NCBI GenBank assembly: GCA_045636945.1
Contig: JAZTYO010000035.1
Location: 1-64,000, forward strand
DNA from: UMGS172 sp045636945
Lineage (GTDB): Bacteria > Bacillota > Clostridia > Oscillospirales > Acutalibacteraceae
DNA length: 64,000 bases
Direction: 5' to 3'
This document shows positions 32,608-41,175 of the stretch, one piece after another. The number at the start of each line of letters is the position of its first letter. Position 1 is the stretch's first letter. The notes under the pieces were generated by a model. That model was given only the letters and a program-made list of their open reading frames with translations. It was not told where the DNA came from and ran no database searches. The translations under genes and the position numbers were made by a program.

Positions 32608-33372
32608 TTGACAAAAATGAAAAATGCAAATATCCGTCACTATGCCGAGTTGGCGGTGAAGGGTAATAAAGAAAAAACCACCAAGGATACGGTGGTCAAG
32701 GTATTAAAGGTTTTGTATTACCTTGTCGCTATAGGCGCGATACTTACCTGCCTTACCAATATGATTGGCAGTTACGTGCTGATGCTTGAGTATGAGGGTG
32801 TAAACACTGCCGACGGACAAGGCTTATACAACGAATGTCGAACCTATCTTATCACAATGATAGTTTGTGTGTTTGTTCTGGTGGCCAACTTCTTCCTTTT
32901 GAGGTACAAGCTGTGTATACCGTTTATGCTGATTGGCTGTATCGAGTGTGTTGTTATTTTTACAACATTTTACAGCGTAAGTAATGTAAATAATTTCAAT
33001 ACCGGTGCATCGGGTGCTTTCTGGGTATTGGCAATACCCTCAATGCTTGTGGCATTGGTTTCGGTAATGCTTGGTTTGATGATATTCGTTACATACCGTT
33101 TGCAGATTCCCAAGGCTTACGACAAGATAACAAGCGAGCTTTACAAGGTACACAGTAAGGACGGAGAGGTCAAGCTTAGCCTTGAGGACTTTGACAAAAT
33201 TATGGACAACTACAAGGGTGAAGAACTTTTCCCGACCGACCGTCCTTTGAAGAAATCTCAACGTCGCAGAAAAGAAAAGCAGGATTTGGAAATGGCCGAA
33301 AAGACACTTGAAGAAATCTCAACGTCGCAGAAAAGAAAAGCAGGATTTGGAAATGGCCGAAAAGGCACTTGA
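32608..33372 (+). CDS. Four-helix membrane protein of unknown function, C terminus altered by duplication
   Basis: 254 residues. A basic N terminus is followed by about four membrane helices (about 35-60, 85-105, 108-130, 140-170) and a cytoplasmic tail. No known family recognised. The start is TTG 32608, 6 nt after AAAGGTGAG; ATG 32617 is an alternative. Near the end a 61-bp tandem duplication (33247-33307 and 33308-33368) shifts the frame. Without the second copy the protein would end EMAEKALEETEE; as written it ends KTLEEISTSQKRKAGFGNGR plus KGT. Confidence 0.75.
   Translation: MTKMKNANIRHYAELAVKGNKEKTTKDTVVKVLKVLYYLVAIGAILTCLTNMIGSYVLMLEYEGVNTADGQGLYNECRTYLITMIVCVFVLVANFFLLRYKLCIPFMLIGCIECVVIFTTFYSVSNVNNFNTGASGAFWVLAIPSMLVALVSVMLGLMIFVTYRLQIPKAYDKITSELYKVHSKDGEVKLSLEDFDKIMDNYKGEELFPTDRPLKKSQRRRKEKQDLEMAEKTLEEISTSQKRKAGFGNGRKGT
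33247..33368 (+). repeat. 61-bp frameshifting tandem duplication
   Basis: Two copies, 33247-33307 and 33308-33368, that differ at one base (A33304 versus G33365). A third short TTGAAGAAA follows at 33369, so the unit is bounded by the 9-bp direct repeat TTGAAGAAA, the expected seed of slipped-strand duplication. 61 is not a multiple of three. Confidence 0.95.
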
Positions 33373-33394
33373 AGAAACCGAAGAATAAAAAACG

Positions 33395-33427
33395 AAAAAG
33401 GCTGTCGGATATTTCCGACAGCCGTTA
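33395..33427. terminator. Bidirectional terminator
   Basis: Perfect 10-bp arms GGCTGTCGGA / TCCGACAGCC with TATT loop, A run before and T-rich after, between the membrane-protein gene and convergent rpsT. Confidence 0.92.
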
Positions 33428-33446
33428 TTTCGTCATACGTAAGACA

Positions 33447-33707
33447 TTAGTTAGCTTTGTTAAGACGGACTACGAGAGCAGACTTCTTTCTAGCAGCGGT
33501 GTTCTTATGAAGAATACCCTTAGTAACAGCCTGGTCGATCTTCTTAACTGCAACCTTAACAACCTCTGCTTTGTCAGCAGCGTTGTTTTCGATAGCAGCG
33601 TCAGCCTTCTTGATAGCAGTCTTGAGAGCAGAGTTGATGCTCTGGTTACGCATGTGGTTAGCTTCAGCGATGAGTACGCGTTTCTTGGCGGACTTAATGT
33701 TAGGCAT
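33447..33707 (-). CDS. rpsT: 30S ribosomal protein S20
   Basis: 86 residues, bS20: MPNIKSAKKRVLIAEANHMR at the start and KGILHKNTAARKKSALVVRL near the end. It binds 16S rRNA early in 30S assembly. AAGGAGGTGG precedes ATG 33707. Monocistronic, divergent from gpr. Confidence 0.97.
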   Translation of the reverse strand: MPNIKSAKKRVLIAEANHMRNQSINSALKTAIKKADAAIENNAADKAEVVKVAVKKIDQAVTKGILHKNTAARKKSALVVRLNKAN

Positions 33708-33761
33708 AGTTCCACCTCCTTGAATTGATACATCGCGGACACAAACGTCCACAGTGAATAT

Positions 33762-33790
33762 ATAATAACACTTCGGTTGTAAAAATGCAA
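33762..33790 (-). promoter_or_regulatory. Promoter of rpsT
   Basis: Minus strand: TTGCAT (33790-33785), 17-bp spacer, TATTAT (33767-33762). The leader contains a small stem-loop, GTGGAC/GTCCGC (about 33735-33752). Confidence 0.7.
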
Positions 33791-33888
33791 CACTTTTTTA
33801 ACTGAAATTTAAAATTTTTTATTCTGCATATTTAGAACACTAAAAAACAAAATATAATTGTGTAATTTCTTTAAAAAGGAGCATTAAA

Positions 33889-34737
33889 ATGGGTATCAGA
33901 ACCGATATTGCGGTCGAATTTATGGCCGATAAGACCGAAAACGAGAGAGATATTATGGTCAGACGTTACGATGTTGAGGGGATTGAGGTTACTAATGTTG
34001 AAATCTTGAATGACCAAGCTGCCAAGGAAATAGGCAAGCCTATGGGTAAGTACGTAACGCTTGAAGCACCCGAAGGACAGAACATTTTTGATTCCGATAT
34101 GCTTCGTGAATTGCTTATTGCCGAAATAAGAGGTCTTGTGGGTAACGTTGAGGGAGATATTCTTGTTGTTGGAATCGGAAATAAAACCGTTACCCCTGAT
34201 GCATTGGGACCAAAATCTGCCGAAGGTGTTTTTGCCACACGTCATATATCCGAGGATTTAAGAAAGCAGTTAGGACTGACTCATATGGCTTCGGTGTCGG
34301 TTGTTTGCCCCGGGGTTTTGGGTCAGACGGGAATAGAAACCAAGGAAATAATCGAAGGTGCGGTTGAAAGGGTTAATCCCAAAGTTATTATTATGGTTGA
34401 TGCACTTGCGGCACGTGAGGTTTCAAGGCTTGGACGTACTGTTCAGCTTAGTGATACAGGGTTAGCACCCGGTTCGGGTGTTGGTAATTCGCGTGCAGAA
34501 TTAACCGAAAAAACGTTGGGAGTAAAGTGCGTCACCGTCGGTGTGCCGACCGTTGTTGATGCATCGACCTTGAGCTTTGACCTTACTGGTGAGGATTGCA
34601 AGGAACACGAGCCCTTGATAGTGACACCCCGTGATATAGACCGAATGATTGAAAAGTCAAGCCAGATAATATCATATTCAATAAACGTGGCATTACAGCC
34701 CGAAAATGCATTTGAACTGCTATCGTCCTGCGTCTAA
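33889..34737 (+). CDS. gpr: Germination protease GPR
   Basis: 282 residues. Cleaves small acid-soluble spore proteins during germination. Hallmarks: IRTDIAVEF at the N terminus, VTPDALGPKSAEG and VDALAAREVSRLGRTVQLSD (the two catalytic-type Asp regions), LAPGSGVGNSRAEL, and VGVPTVVDAST. Bacillus GPR has a propeptide of about 15 residues ending just before the TDxA sequence; here only Met-Gly-Ile-Arg precedes it. AAGGAG lies 8 nt before ATG 33889 and no start codon is found upstream in frame. It heads the operon with spoIIP. Confidence 0.95.
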   Translation: MGIRTDIAVEFMADKTENERDIMVRRYDVEGIEVTNVEILNDQAAKEIGKPMGKYVTLEAPEGQNIFDSDMLRELLIAEIRGLVGNVEGDILVVGIGNKTVTPDALGPKSAEGVFATRHISEDLRKQLGLTHMASVSVVCPGVLGQTGIETKEIIEGAVERVNPKVIIMVDALAAREVSRLGRTVQLSDTGLAPGSGVGNSRAELTEKTLGVKCVTVGVPTVVDASTLSFDLTGEDCKEHEPLIVTPRDIDRMIEKSSQIISYSINVALQPENAFELLSSCV

Positions 34738-34797
34738 AATTTTTGATTTTTGCATATAAATATTTTGAAGTTCTATATGAAAAGCAAGGGTAATGCT

Positions 34798-35880
34798 ATG
34801 GATAGATTCAAAATATTTCTAAAAATCACGTCGGTAGTTTTGACAGCCTGCCTTGTTTTAATAAGTGCCTTCGGTGTCGGTATTGAAGCATTATTCGGTA
34901 AGGCTGCATTACTTTCGTTTATGGTGGCGGCACCCGACGGTGTGCATAGTATTTATAACAAAAGTATTGATGTTGCACCTGAAAACACCCAAGATGCCCA
35001 AGGTACTGTAACCGACCGCTTCGTAGAAGTGCCGAATACTAATACAGAGGGTACGGTATCGGAGTCGACAACCGTCGCGGTAGAGCAAAAGGTTATGGGT
35101 AATATTATAAAGAAAACCTTGTCACCGTACAGTGCAAATACGCATTACGACTGCGTTTACGTTAAAAATACAAGCGGTGCCAAGGTGGATATTGCGTCTG
35201 ACCTCGAATCAAAGCTCGATTTTGAACTCAATAAATCGCAAGAACCCGAAATTTTAATATATCATACCCACACAACAGAGGGCTTTATGAATAGCGAAAG
35301 TGAATATTACACCGACCACGACGAGCCTCGTACCACCGATACCGAAAAGAATATCGCTAAAATAGGGGAGGTTATTGCCGAGCGTTTGAGGAAGGCAGGT
35401 TATTCGGTAGTACACGATAAAACATTGCACGACCATCCGGGATTTTCGGGTAGTTATAACCGTTCGGCCGATACTGTCAAGACGATACTTGAGAAATACC
35501 CAACGATAAAGATTGCAATAGACGTTCATCGCGATTCGATTTTGAGTGGCAAATCCGACCGAATTGCACCTGTTGTATCGGTAAACGGAAAAGAGGCAGC
35601 ACAGGTAATGCTTGTTATGGGCAGTGAAACAGGTAGTATAGAAAATTATCCCGATTGGCGGCAAAATTTCAAGTTTGCAGCCAAACTGCAATATACGTTT
35701 GAAAGTACATACCCTCAGTTTGCAAGGGCTATGCTTTTGAGGTCGGCAAAATACAATCAGAATCTCACCAAGGGGTCAATATTGATTGAGGTGGGAAGCG
35801 ATGCTAATACTATGGAGCAAGCGTTATACTCAGCCGAGTTGGTCGGCAGGTCGTTGGCAACTTTATTAAATTCACAGTAA
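34798..35880 (+). CDS. spoIIP: Stage II sporulation protein P
   Basis: 360 residues: N-terminal membrane anchor (about 8-30), a linker, and the SpoIIP amidase/endopeptidase domain with ILIYHTHTTEGFMNSESEYY, TDTEKNIAKIGEVIAERL and KIAIDVHRDSI (metal-binding His/Glu/His pattern). It works with SpoIID and SpoIIM to thin septal peptidoglycan and drive engulfment. Start ATG 34798 with AAGGG upstream. The gpr-spoIIP order is typical of Clostridia and Bacilli. It is about 60 bp after gpr. Confidence 0.93.
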   Translation: MDRFKIFLKITSVVLTACLVLISAFGVGIEALFGKAALLSFMVAAPDGVHSIYNKSIDVAPENTQDAQGTVTDRFVEVPNTNTEGTVSESTTVAVEQKVMGNIIKKTLSPYSANTHYDCVYVKNTSGAKVDIASDLESKLDFELNKSQEPEILIYHTHTTEGFMNSESEYYTDHDEPRTTDTEKNIAKIGEVIAERLRKAGYSVVHDKTLHDHPGFSGSYNRSADTVKTILEKYPTIKIAIDVHRDSILSGKSDRIAPVVSVNGKEAAQVMLVMGSETGSIENYPDWRQNFKFAAKLQYTFESTYPQFARAMLLRSAKYNQNLTKGSILIEVGSDANTMEQALYSAELVGRSLATLLNSQ

Positions 35881-35891
35881 GGAACATTAAA

Positions 35892-36218
35892 TTGAAAAGG
35901 ATAAGCAAAAAGAATCGGATAGTCTTGAGGTCGATGACCGTAACGTTATTTATATTGACCTGTGCAGTAGTAGCAATTTTATTTATGGGAAAGGCATATT
36001 CTTCTATCCAACGCGATGCCTACGGTGTTGATATATCGGCTTTTTCGGTCGATAGCAGGGATTATATAACGGTATTCGGTAAAGATGTATATTTCCCGTT
36101 GATAAACGTGCTTCAGACTGCAAAGGAGTTGTTTATGAGGTATTGCTCAGGATTAATAAAACTCCTTGGCTATGCAATAGACATAACCAAGGAGTCGGCA
36201 AATTTTTTATTCGATTGA
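35892..36218 (+). CDS. Small single-pass membrane protein of the gpr-spoIIP operon, unknown function
   Basis: 108 residues from TTG 35892, 11 bp after spoIIP. A basic N terminus, one membrane helix (about 13-33) and an external part without cysteine clusters or repeats: SSIQRDAYGVDISAFSVDSR and later YCSGLIKLLGYAIDITKESA. I do not recognise the family. Its place suggests a sporulation-time envelope role. Its last 12 bp overlap the end of the convergent rodA gene. Confidence 0.7.
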   Translation: MKRISKKNRIVLRSMTVTLFILTCAVVAILFMGKAYSSIQRDAYGVDISAFSVDSRDYITVFGKDVYFPLINVLQTAKELFMRYCSGLIKLLGYAIDITKESANFLFD

Positions 36219-37370
36219 ATGTAGGTTTTTATCTCTTAATCGTATTGAACCTGAGTCACGGTGGATGTGAACACTCATTACAACGGCAAGACCTAAATAG
36301 GTACACAAAAGAGTTGTACCGCCTGCCGAGAAGAAGGGTAACGCAACACCGATAACAGGCAACAGCCATAGACACATACCTATGTTGATTATGGTCTGAG
36401 CCACAATCATTGCAAAAACACCCGTGCAAATTACCAAGCCTAATTTAGTACGTGAACGGAAGCCGATACGCAAAATTCTGATGCTTATTGCAGAAATCAG
36501 GACAAGCACAAGCAGGCAACCTACAAGACCCAACTCTTCACCGATAGCGGTATAAATAAAGTCGTTATAAGCATAGGGGATACCACCGCTTTGGGTTAGT
36601 GTGCCGTTGAAAAGGCCTTGCCCGAATACACCTCCGTTGGCCATACCTATTCGACCGCGGTATTGCTGATAAAGGGTATTGAGATAGTCACTTTCCGCAC
36701 CGAAGAACAAGGCATTTATACGTGCCTGCTGATCTTCGTTCATTACATAGAGATAAACAAACGGCAACGCCACGGCAACAAGCGTTATGGCAATAATGAA
36801 ATAACGTGCCTTAACACCTGCCGCAAACATCATTGCAACAAACATTATTGCGAATATGAGGGCTGTACCGTCGTCACCCTGAATATGGATAAGCACAACG
36901 GGTATACCGCCGTGGATACACAAAAGTATAACGTGTAAGAACTTCTTTACACGGTCGCCTAAAACGTGACAGTGATATGCAAAGGTCAAGATAAAACAAA
37001 TTTTCAAAAGCTCGGAAGGCTGGAAAGAAATGTTACCGGGGAGCATAAGCCAGGCCTTGTCATCGGTAGCACCCGGTGCAAAACCGATAAAGAACGTAAG
37101 TCCGACAGGAACTAAGCCCACCAAAGCTATCAGAAACCAAAAACGGGAGAAGTTCTTATAGTCGAAGTTGCTGATAACAATTATTGTACCGAAACCCAAG
37201 ACCATAGCGCCCAACTGTGTAAAGAAGTTGCCAAAGTCTTGTCCGTAGTAATTATATGTTGTTGAAAGCACCATAACACAGCCAAAAAGCGTTGTTACGA
37301 GCAATGTTATATACAAAAACTTATCACATTCACGGATGTAGTCCGCTATGCGACGGAAAATTATTCTCAT
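36207..37370 (-). CDS. rodA: SEDS peptidoglycan glycosyltransferase, RodA/FtsW family
   Basis: 387 residues with about ten membrane helices. SEDS features: PSELLKICFILTFAY, the extracellular loop with IHIQGDDGTALIFAIMFV (catalytic Asp region), and GEELGLVGCLLVL with VIGVALPFFSAGGTT near the end. RodA polymerises glycan strands for elongation with PBP2; mrdA is 12 kb away. Length and single-copy context favour RodA over FtsW or SpoVE, which remain possible. ATG 37370 follows AAAGGAAAA. Confidence 0.88.
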   Translation of the reverse strand: MRIIFRRIADYIRECDKFLYITLLVTTLFGCVMVLSTTYNYYGQDFGNFFTQLGAMVLGFGTIIVISNFDYKNFSRFWFLIALVGLVPVGLTFFIGFAPGATDDKAWLMLPGNISFQPSELLKICFILTFAYHCHVLGDRVKKFLHVILLCIHGGIPVVLIHIQGDDGTALIFAIMFVAMMFAAGVKARYFIIAITLVAVALPFVYLYVMNEDQQARINALFFGAESDYLNTLYQQYRGRIGMANGGVFGQGLFNGTLTQSGGIPYAYNDFIYTAIGEELGLVGCLLVLVLISAISIRILRIGFRSRTKLGLVICTGVFAMIVAQTIINIGMCLWLLPVIGVALPFFSAGGTTLLCTYLGLAVVMSVHIHRDSGSIRLRDKNLHSIE

Positions 37371-37521
37371 ACTTTTCCTTTCCGATACCAAAGTATCAAA
37401 ATCACATTTTAATCATTATACCCTAAATATAAAAATAGTTCAAGTAAAGACTTTAAATTTCCTGAAATATGTGTTATACTGTGTTAAAACTGTTGTATAA
37501 CATCGTTTTCGGGAGGTTCTG

Positions 37522-37944
37522 ATGGGTAAAACACAGACGGTGACACGTTCAAGATTTGAAACCGAAGAATTTGCCGCCGAATTTGCAAAAACGGTTAAGG
37601 CAGGTACTGTTATTGCCTTCGAGGGCGATTTGGGAGCAGGTAAGACCTGCTTTACTTCGGGCTTTGCCAAGGGTATAGGCTATGACGGTGAGGTCAATTC
37701 GCCCACCTTTGCACTTGTGAACGAGTATCTTGGCGGAAGGCTTGATATTTACCATTTTGATATGTACCGTGTTGAAGGTTGGGACGACCTTTATACTACT
37801 GGGTACTTCGAGTATCTCGAAATGGGCGGAGTGCTGATGGTTGAGTGGAGTGAGAACATTACTTCCGCATTGCCTGAGGAGACTATTAAGGTTACTATCG
37901 AAACGCTTTCCGAAAACGAACGAAGAATAACAATCGAGGATTAG
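37522..37944 (+). CDS. tsaE: tRNA t6A synthesis ATPase TsaE
   Basis: 140 residues. Walker A FEGDLGAGKTCFTSGFAKG, then VNSPTFALVNEYLGG and YHFDMYRVEGWDDL, and VMVEWSENI are the family signature. TsaE energises the TsaBD complex that makes N6-threonylcarbamoyladenosine at tRNA position 37. It is 1 bp ahead of tsaB. Confidence 0.96.
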   Translation: MGKTQTVTRSRFETEEFAAEFAKTVKAGTVIAFEGDLGAGKTCFTSGFAKGIGYDGEVNSPTFALVNEYLGGRLDIYHFDMYRVEGWDDLYTTGYFEYLEMGGVLMVEWSENITSALPEETIKVTIETLSENERRITIED

Positions 37945-37945
37945 T

Positions 37946-38680
37946 ATGAGGATTTTGGGAATTGAGTGTACTGCCACACCCGTATCGTGTGCAGTTTTAG
38001 AGGACGGAAAACTCAAAGGTGAGTTTTTCTTGAACCTTAAAACAACCCATTCACAGACACTTTTGCCGATGGTTGAATCGGTGTTGAAGCTGTCGGGCTT
38101 GGAGTTAAAGGATATCGATGTTGTTGCCGCAACGGCAGGTCCGGGATCATTTACGGGTGTCAGAATCGGTATCAGTGCCGTAAAGGGACTTTGCTTTGCC
38201 GATGAAAAGCCTTGTATACCGGTATCTGTGCTTGAATCAATGGCTTATAACCTTATCGGGCAGAATTGCATTGTCTGTGCATGTATGGACGCGAGATGCA
38301 ATCAGGTTTATAACGCTTTGTTTGAAGTAAAAGACGGTGTGATTATAAGGCTTTGCGACGACCGTGCTTTAATGATTGACGAGTGCCTTAACGATCTTGC
38401 CGAAATTTATAATAAATCACCCGAAACACCGATTTTTGCGGTAGGTGACGGTGCTGAGTTGTTTGTGAGAACAACCGAAGGCAAGGGTGTTCCTATAAAA
38501 TTGCCACCCGAACATATGAAGTTGCAGAGAGCATCAAGCGTATGCTTTGTGGCCGAAAAAAAGGCTTTGGTGGGCGATAAGGTTGACCCCGATACGCTTT
38601 TACCCGTATATTTGCGTTTGCCTCAGGCAGAACGTGAACTAAAGAAAAAACAGGAAGCAAATCTGAAAGGAAGTATATAA
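37946..38680 (+). CDS. tsaB: tRNA t6A synthesis subunit TsaB
   Basis: 244 residues, actin-like fold. ILGIECTATPVSCAVLEDGK at the start, THSQTLLPMVESVL, and AATAGPGSFTGVRIGISAVK are diagnostic. It scaffolds TsaD in t6A formation. In many Firmicutes rimI and tsaD follow; here the next gene is rpiB, 1 bp downstream. The C terminus ends in a Lys-rich tail (KKKQEANLKGSI). Confidence 0.95.
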   Translation: MRILGIECTATPVSCAVLEDGKLKGEFFLNLKTTHSQTLLPMVESVLKLSGLELKDIDVVAATAGPGSFTGVRIGISAVKGLCFADEKPCIPVSVLESMAYNLIGQNCIVCACMDARCNQVYNALFEVKDGVIIRLCDDRALMIDECLNDLAEIYNKSPETPIFAVGDGAELFVRTTEGKGVPIKLPPEHMKLQRASSVCFVAEKKALVGDKVDPDTLLPVYLRLPQAERELKKKQEANLKGSI

Positions 38681-38681
38681 A

Positions 38682-39140
38682 ATGAGCTTTAAAAACAGAG
38701 ATGTTTTGGCAATCGGTTGTGACCACGGCGGTTTTGAACTTAAAAACGCCATTATCGACCACCTCAAGGGTAGAGGCATTGATGTCAAGGATTTTGGTAC
38801 CTTTGACGGTGCTTCGGTAGATTATCCCGAAATCGCACTCAAGGTTTGCGGTTCAGTTATCTCAGGTGAGACAAAAAGAGGAATCCTTGTTTGCGGAACG
38901 GGAATCGGTATGTCTATGGCTGCTAATAAGGTCAAGGGAATTAGAGCTGCAGTTTGCACCGAGCATTTTTCGGCAAAATACACCCGTTTGCACAATGATG
39001 CCAACATTATGTGCCTTGGCGGACGTGTAATCGGTCCTGGTGTTGCTTGCGAATTGGCCGACCTTTTTGTTGACACCGAGTTTGAGGGCGGACGCCATCA
39101 GCGCCGTGTTGATATGGTTATGGCCATTGAGGAAAAATGA
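38682..39140 (+). CDS. rpiB: Ribose-5-phosphate isomerase B
   Basis: 152 residues, normal length. AIGCDHGGFELKNAIIDHLK, then SVDYPEIA, the active-site Cys in ILVCGTGIGMSMAANK, and HNDANIMCLGGRVIG are RpiB/LacAB signatures. It interconverts ribose-5-P and ribulose-5-P. The Cys form fits RpiB, although the related allose- or galactose-6-P isomerases cannot be fully excluded. Confidence 0.93.
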   Translation: MSFKNRDVLAIGCDHGGFELKNAIIDHLKGRGIDVKDFGTFDGASVDYPEIALKVCGSVISGETKRGILVCGTGIGMSMAANKVKGIRAAVCTEHFSAKYTRLHNDANIMCLGGRVIGPGVACELADLFVDTEFEGGRHQRRVDMVMAIEEK

Positions 39141-39157
39141 TAATTTAATGTATAATG

Positions 39158-39186
39158 AAAAACCGCACCTTTTGGGTGCGGTTTTT
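39158..39186. terminator. Terminator of the tsaE-tsaB-rpiB operon
   Basis: Perfect 12-bp arms AAAAACCGCACC / GGTGCGGTTTTT around a short T/G loop. Convergent dnaI ends 17 bp away, so it may serve both. Confidence 0.93.
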
Positions 39187-39202
39187 GTTATGTGCGTTGT
39201 GT

Positions 39203-40165
39203 TTATTTCTTTCTTGCCTTAATAAGACGGATGTCATTCCCAAAACAAGGGCAGATTGTGTAACTGCCGATAATTCTGGATGCGACGCGTTCCGAATAGG
39301 TATCGTTAATCTGACGGATGTCAAGATTTGTGCTGATAATGGTGGAAAGGCCCTTCATAAGTCTTGTGTTAATGATATTGTACACGGTAGAAGAACTCAA
39401 CTGTGTTGAAAACTCGGTGCCAAGGTCGTCTAAAATAAGCAGGTCACAAGAGTTGAGGCTGTCAATCTTTTCGGTCGAGCCTGAACGGTCAAAGGCCTCA
39501 CGGTTGACCTCGTTTATGAGATTCTGCGCCGAGCCGTAGATGACACGGCAACCCTTTTTCAACACAACGTTGGCAATAGCAAGCGAAAGGTGTGTCTTGC
39601 CGAGGCCACTGCTACCTGTGAACAAAAGGTTTTTGCCCTCGGGGAAGTTTTCGGCAAACTCACGGCAGGTTTTAAGCACTGCAGTCATTTGCTTCCTCGG
39701 AGAAACACCTTTTTCGTTCTTTTCTTCGCTGTAAAAACCAAGGTCAAAATTTTCAAAGGTCGAAGAATCAAGCGGCATATCACCGATAAGAGAGGTATAG
39801 CTCAAATCGGCGGCAATAGACTTTACACAGTCACAGATAGCACCGTTTACATATCCCGTGTCGCCGCATTTTGAACAGCAGTATTCGGGACATTCAGGCA
39901 TCTTTGCAAGCTTTAAAATCTTGTTCTTTTGAGTCTGGAGTTCAAAAACCTCAGTATGTAACTTTTCGGCCTGAGCAGTATTACCCGAGAACATTAAAAG
40001 TGCTATTTTGGAGGATTTCATCTGCATTTTTGTATCAATGTCAGTCAATTCGGGGTGAGCTGCATAAACGTCGGCTTTGAGGCTTTCAAAGGCTTTTTGT
40101 GCCTTTTTGTGTTTGTCCAAAACCTGCTTTAAGGCTTCGCGCAAGACTTCGTTTGAAAAAGCCAT
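39203..40165 (-). CDS. dnaI: Helicase loader DnaI/DnaC-type AAA+ ATPase
   Basis: 320 residues. A helical N-terminal part (1-90), then a zinc-binding cluster (CPEYCCSKCGDTGYVNGAIC plus one more Cys), then an AAA+ domain with Walker A LFTGSSGLGKTHLSLAIA and Walker B LLILDDLGTE. It loads the replicative helicase at the origin or at restart forks. Its ATG directly follows the stop of the DnaD-domain gene, forming a two-gene loader operon. Confidence 0.93.
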   Translation of the reverse strand: MAFSNEVLREALKQVLDKHKKAQKAFESLKADVYAAHPELTDIDTKMQMKSSKIALLMFSGNTAQAEKLHTEVFELQTQKNKILKLAKMPECPEYCCSKCGDTGYVNGAICDCVKSIAADLSYTSLIGDMPLDSSTFENFDLGFYSEEKNEKGVSPRKQMTAVLKTCREFAENFPEGKNLLFTGSSGLGKTHLSLAIANVVLKKGCRVIYGSAQNLINEVNREAFDRSGSTEKIDSLNSCDLLILDDLGTEFSTQLSSSTVYNIINTRLMKGLSTIISTNLDIRQINDTYSERVASRIIGSYTICPCFGNDIRLIKARKK

Positions 40166-41098
40166 TTAATAGTCCTCCTCGTTTTGTGATACAAGACTGT
40201 CAATAAAATCGGAATAATCATTTTTATTGTCACCCTTGGTATTGGCAGGTTTTTTGGTGTTCAAAGTAGCAATATCCTCAACCGTTTTAACTCCTGCCTT
40301 GTGCCATTCGCAAATTACCTTTTTTATGTAAGGTATTGAAAATTTGGACGTGGTGTTGATACAAACCTCATAAGCCTCGCGGATTATATCATGACCGTAG
40401 TTCCACTCATTGATCCAGGTATCGGCCATTTCAAGCTCGGCCTTGGTGGGGGAGCGATGGTCAATACCCATTGCCGTTTCAACAAGATGCCATGCCGACT
40501 TTCTGCGACGCATAAGAATTAATCTTTGCTCAGCAGATTCTATATCGGAAACGCCGTCATTTGCCCACTCAACTGCTAAACGTTCTATATAGTTGATGGT
40601 AAGGCGGTTTTCATTTTTTGCATGATTGACTATCATCATAATCAGCGAAACACTGAAGCCTAAATCGTCATATATCCATACAAGTGTTGACTTGGCATTT
40701 TCACTAAGGAATTTCCCGAATGCCATTTCAGTTTCTCGGAGTATAAACGCAATATCGGGGTTTTCATTACCTCTTTTGGTGACCTCGTCACGATTGGGCT
40801 TTATATCAGCACGCTTTATAAATTTCTTTTTCTCAAGCTCCGCAACAGGCTTTACCTCAACGGTACTGCAAAGCACACCGCGTTCGCACCAATGGTCAAG
40901 TGCATCACGAACGGTGTATTCGTTAAGCTTTAAACCGTCACAAACGGCGGTAATATCAAATTGCTTGTCAAGATTTTTAAGGCACCACAACAGCACCTTC
41001 AACTGTTCTGCAGAGGCAAGACGTAGATGCTTGTCCGCAACCGACTGTGGCACGGCAAACATACTCGTCATTTCTGCAGGATTCAAATAATATCCCAT
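40166..41098 (-). CDS. DnaD-domain replication initiation/restart protein
   Basis: 310 residues. N-terminal winged-helix-like part (about 1-100, GVLCSTVEVKPVAELEKKKF), then DnaB_2/DnaD domains: EMAFGKFLSENAKSTLVWIYDDLG (about 128) and MADTWINEWNYGHDIIREAYE with FSIPYIKKVICEWHKAGVKT (about 230-290), the YxxxIxxxW pattern of the family. DnaD proteins remodel origin DNA and recruit DnaI and helicase. They usually pair with dnaI, as here. Confidence 0.9.
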   Translation of the reverse strand: MGYYLNPAEMTSMFAVPQSVADKHLRLASAEQLKVLLWCLKNLDKQFDITAVCDGLKLNEYTVRDALDHWCERGVLCSTVEVKPVAELEKKKFIKRADIKPNRDEVTKRGNENPDIAFILRETEMAFGKFLSENAKSTLVWIYDDLGFSVSLIMMIVNHAKNENRLTINYIERLAVEWANDGVSDIESAEQRLILMRRRKSAWHLVETAMGIDHRSPTKAELEMADTWINEWNYGHDIIREAYEVCINTTSKFSIPYIKKVICEWHKAGVKTVEDIATLNTKKPANTKGDNKNDYSDFIDSLVSQNEEDY

Positions 41099-41175
41099 AT
41101 TTCCCTCGAAAATTATAATATTTTATCGTCTGTGTTATGTGCTCTGAAATCTTTTATAAAGATAGAAGGATTCAC

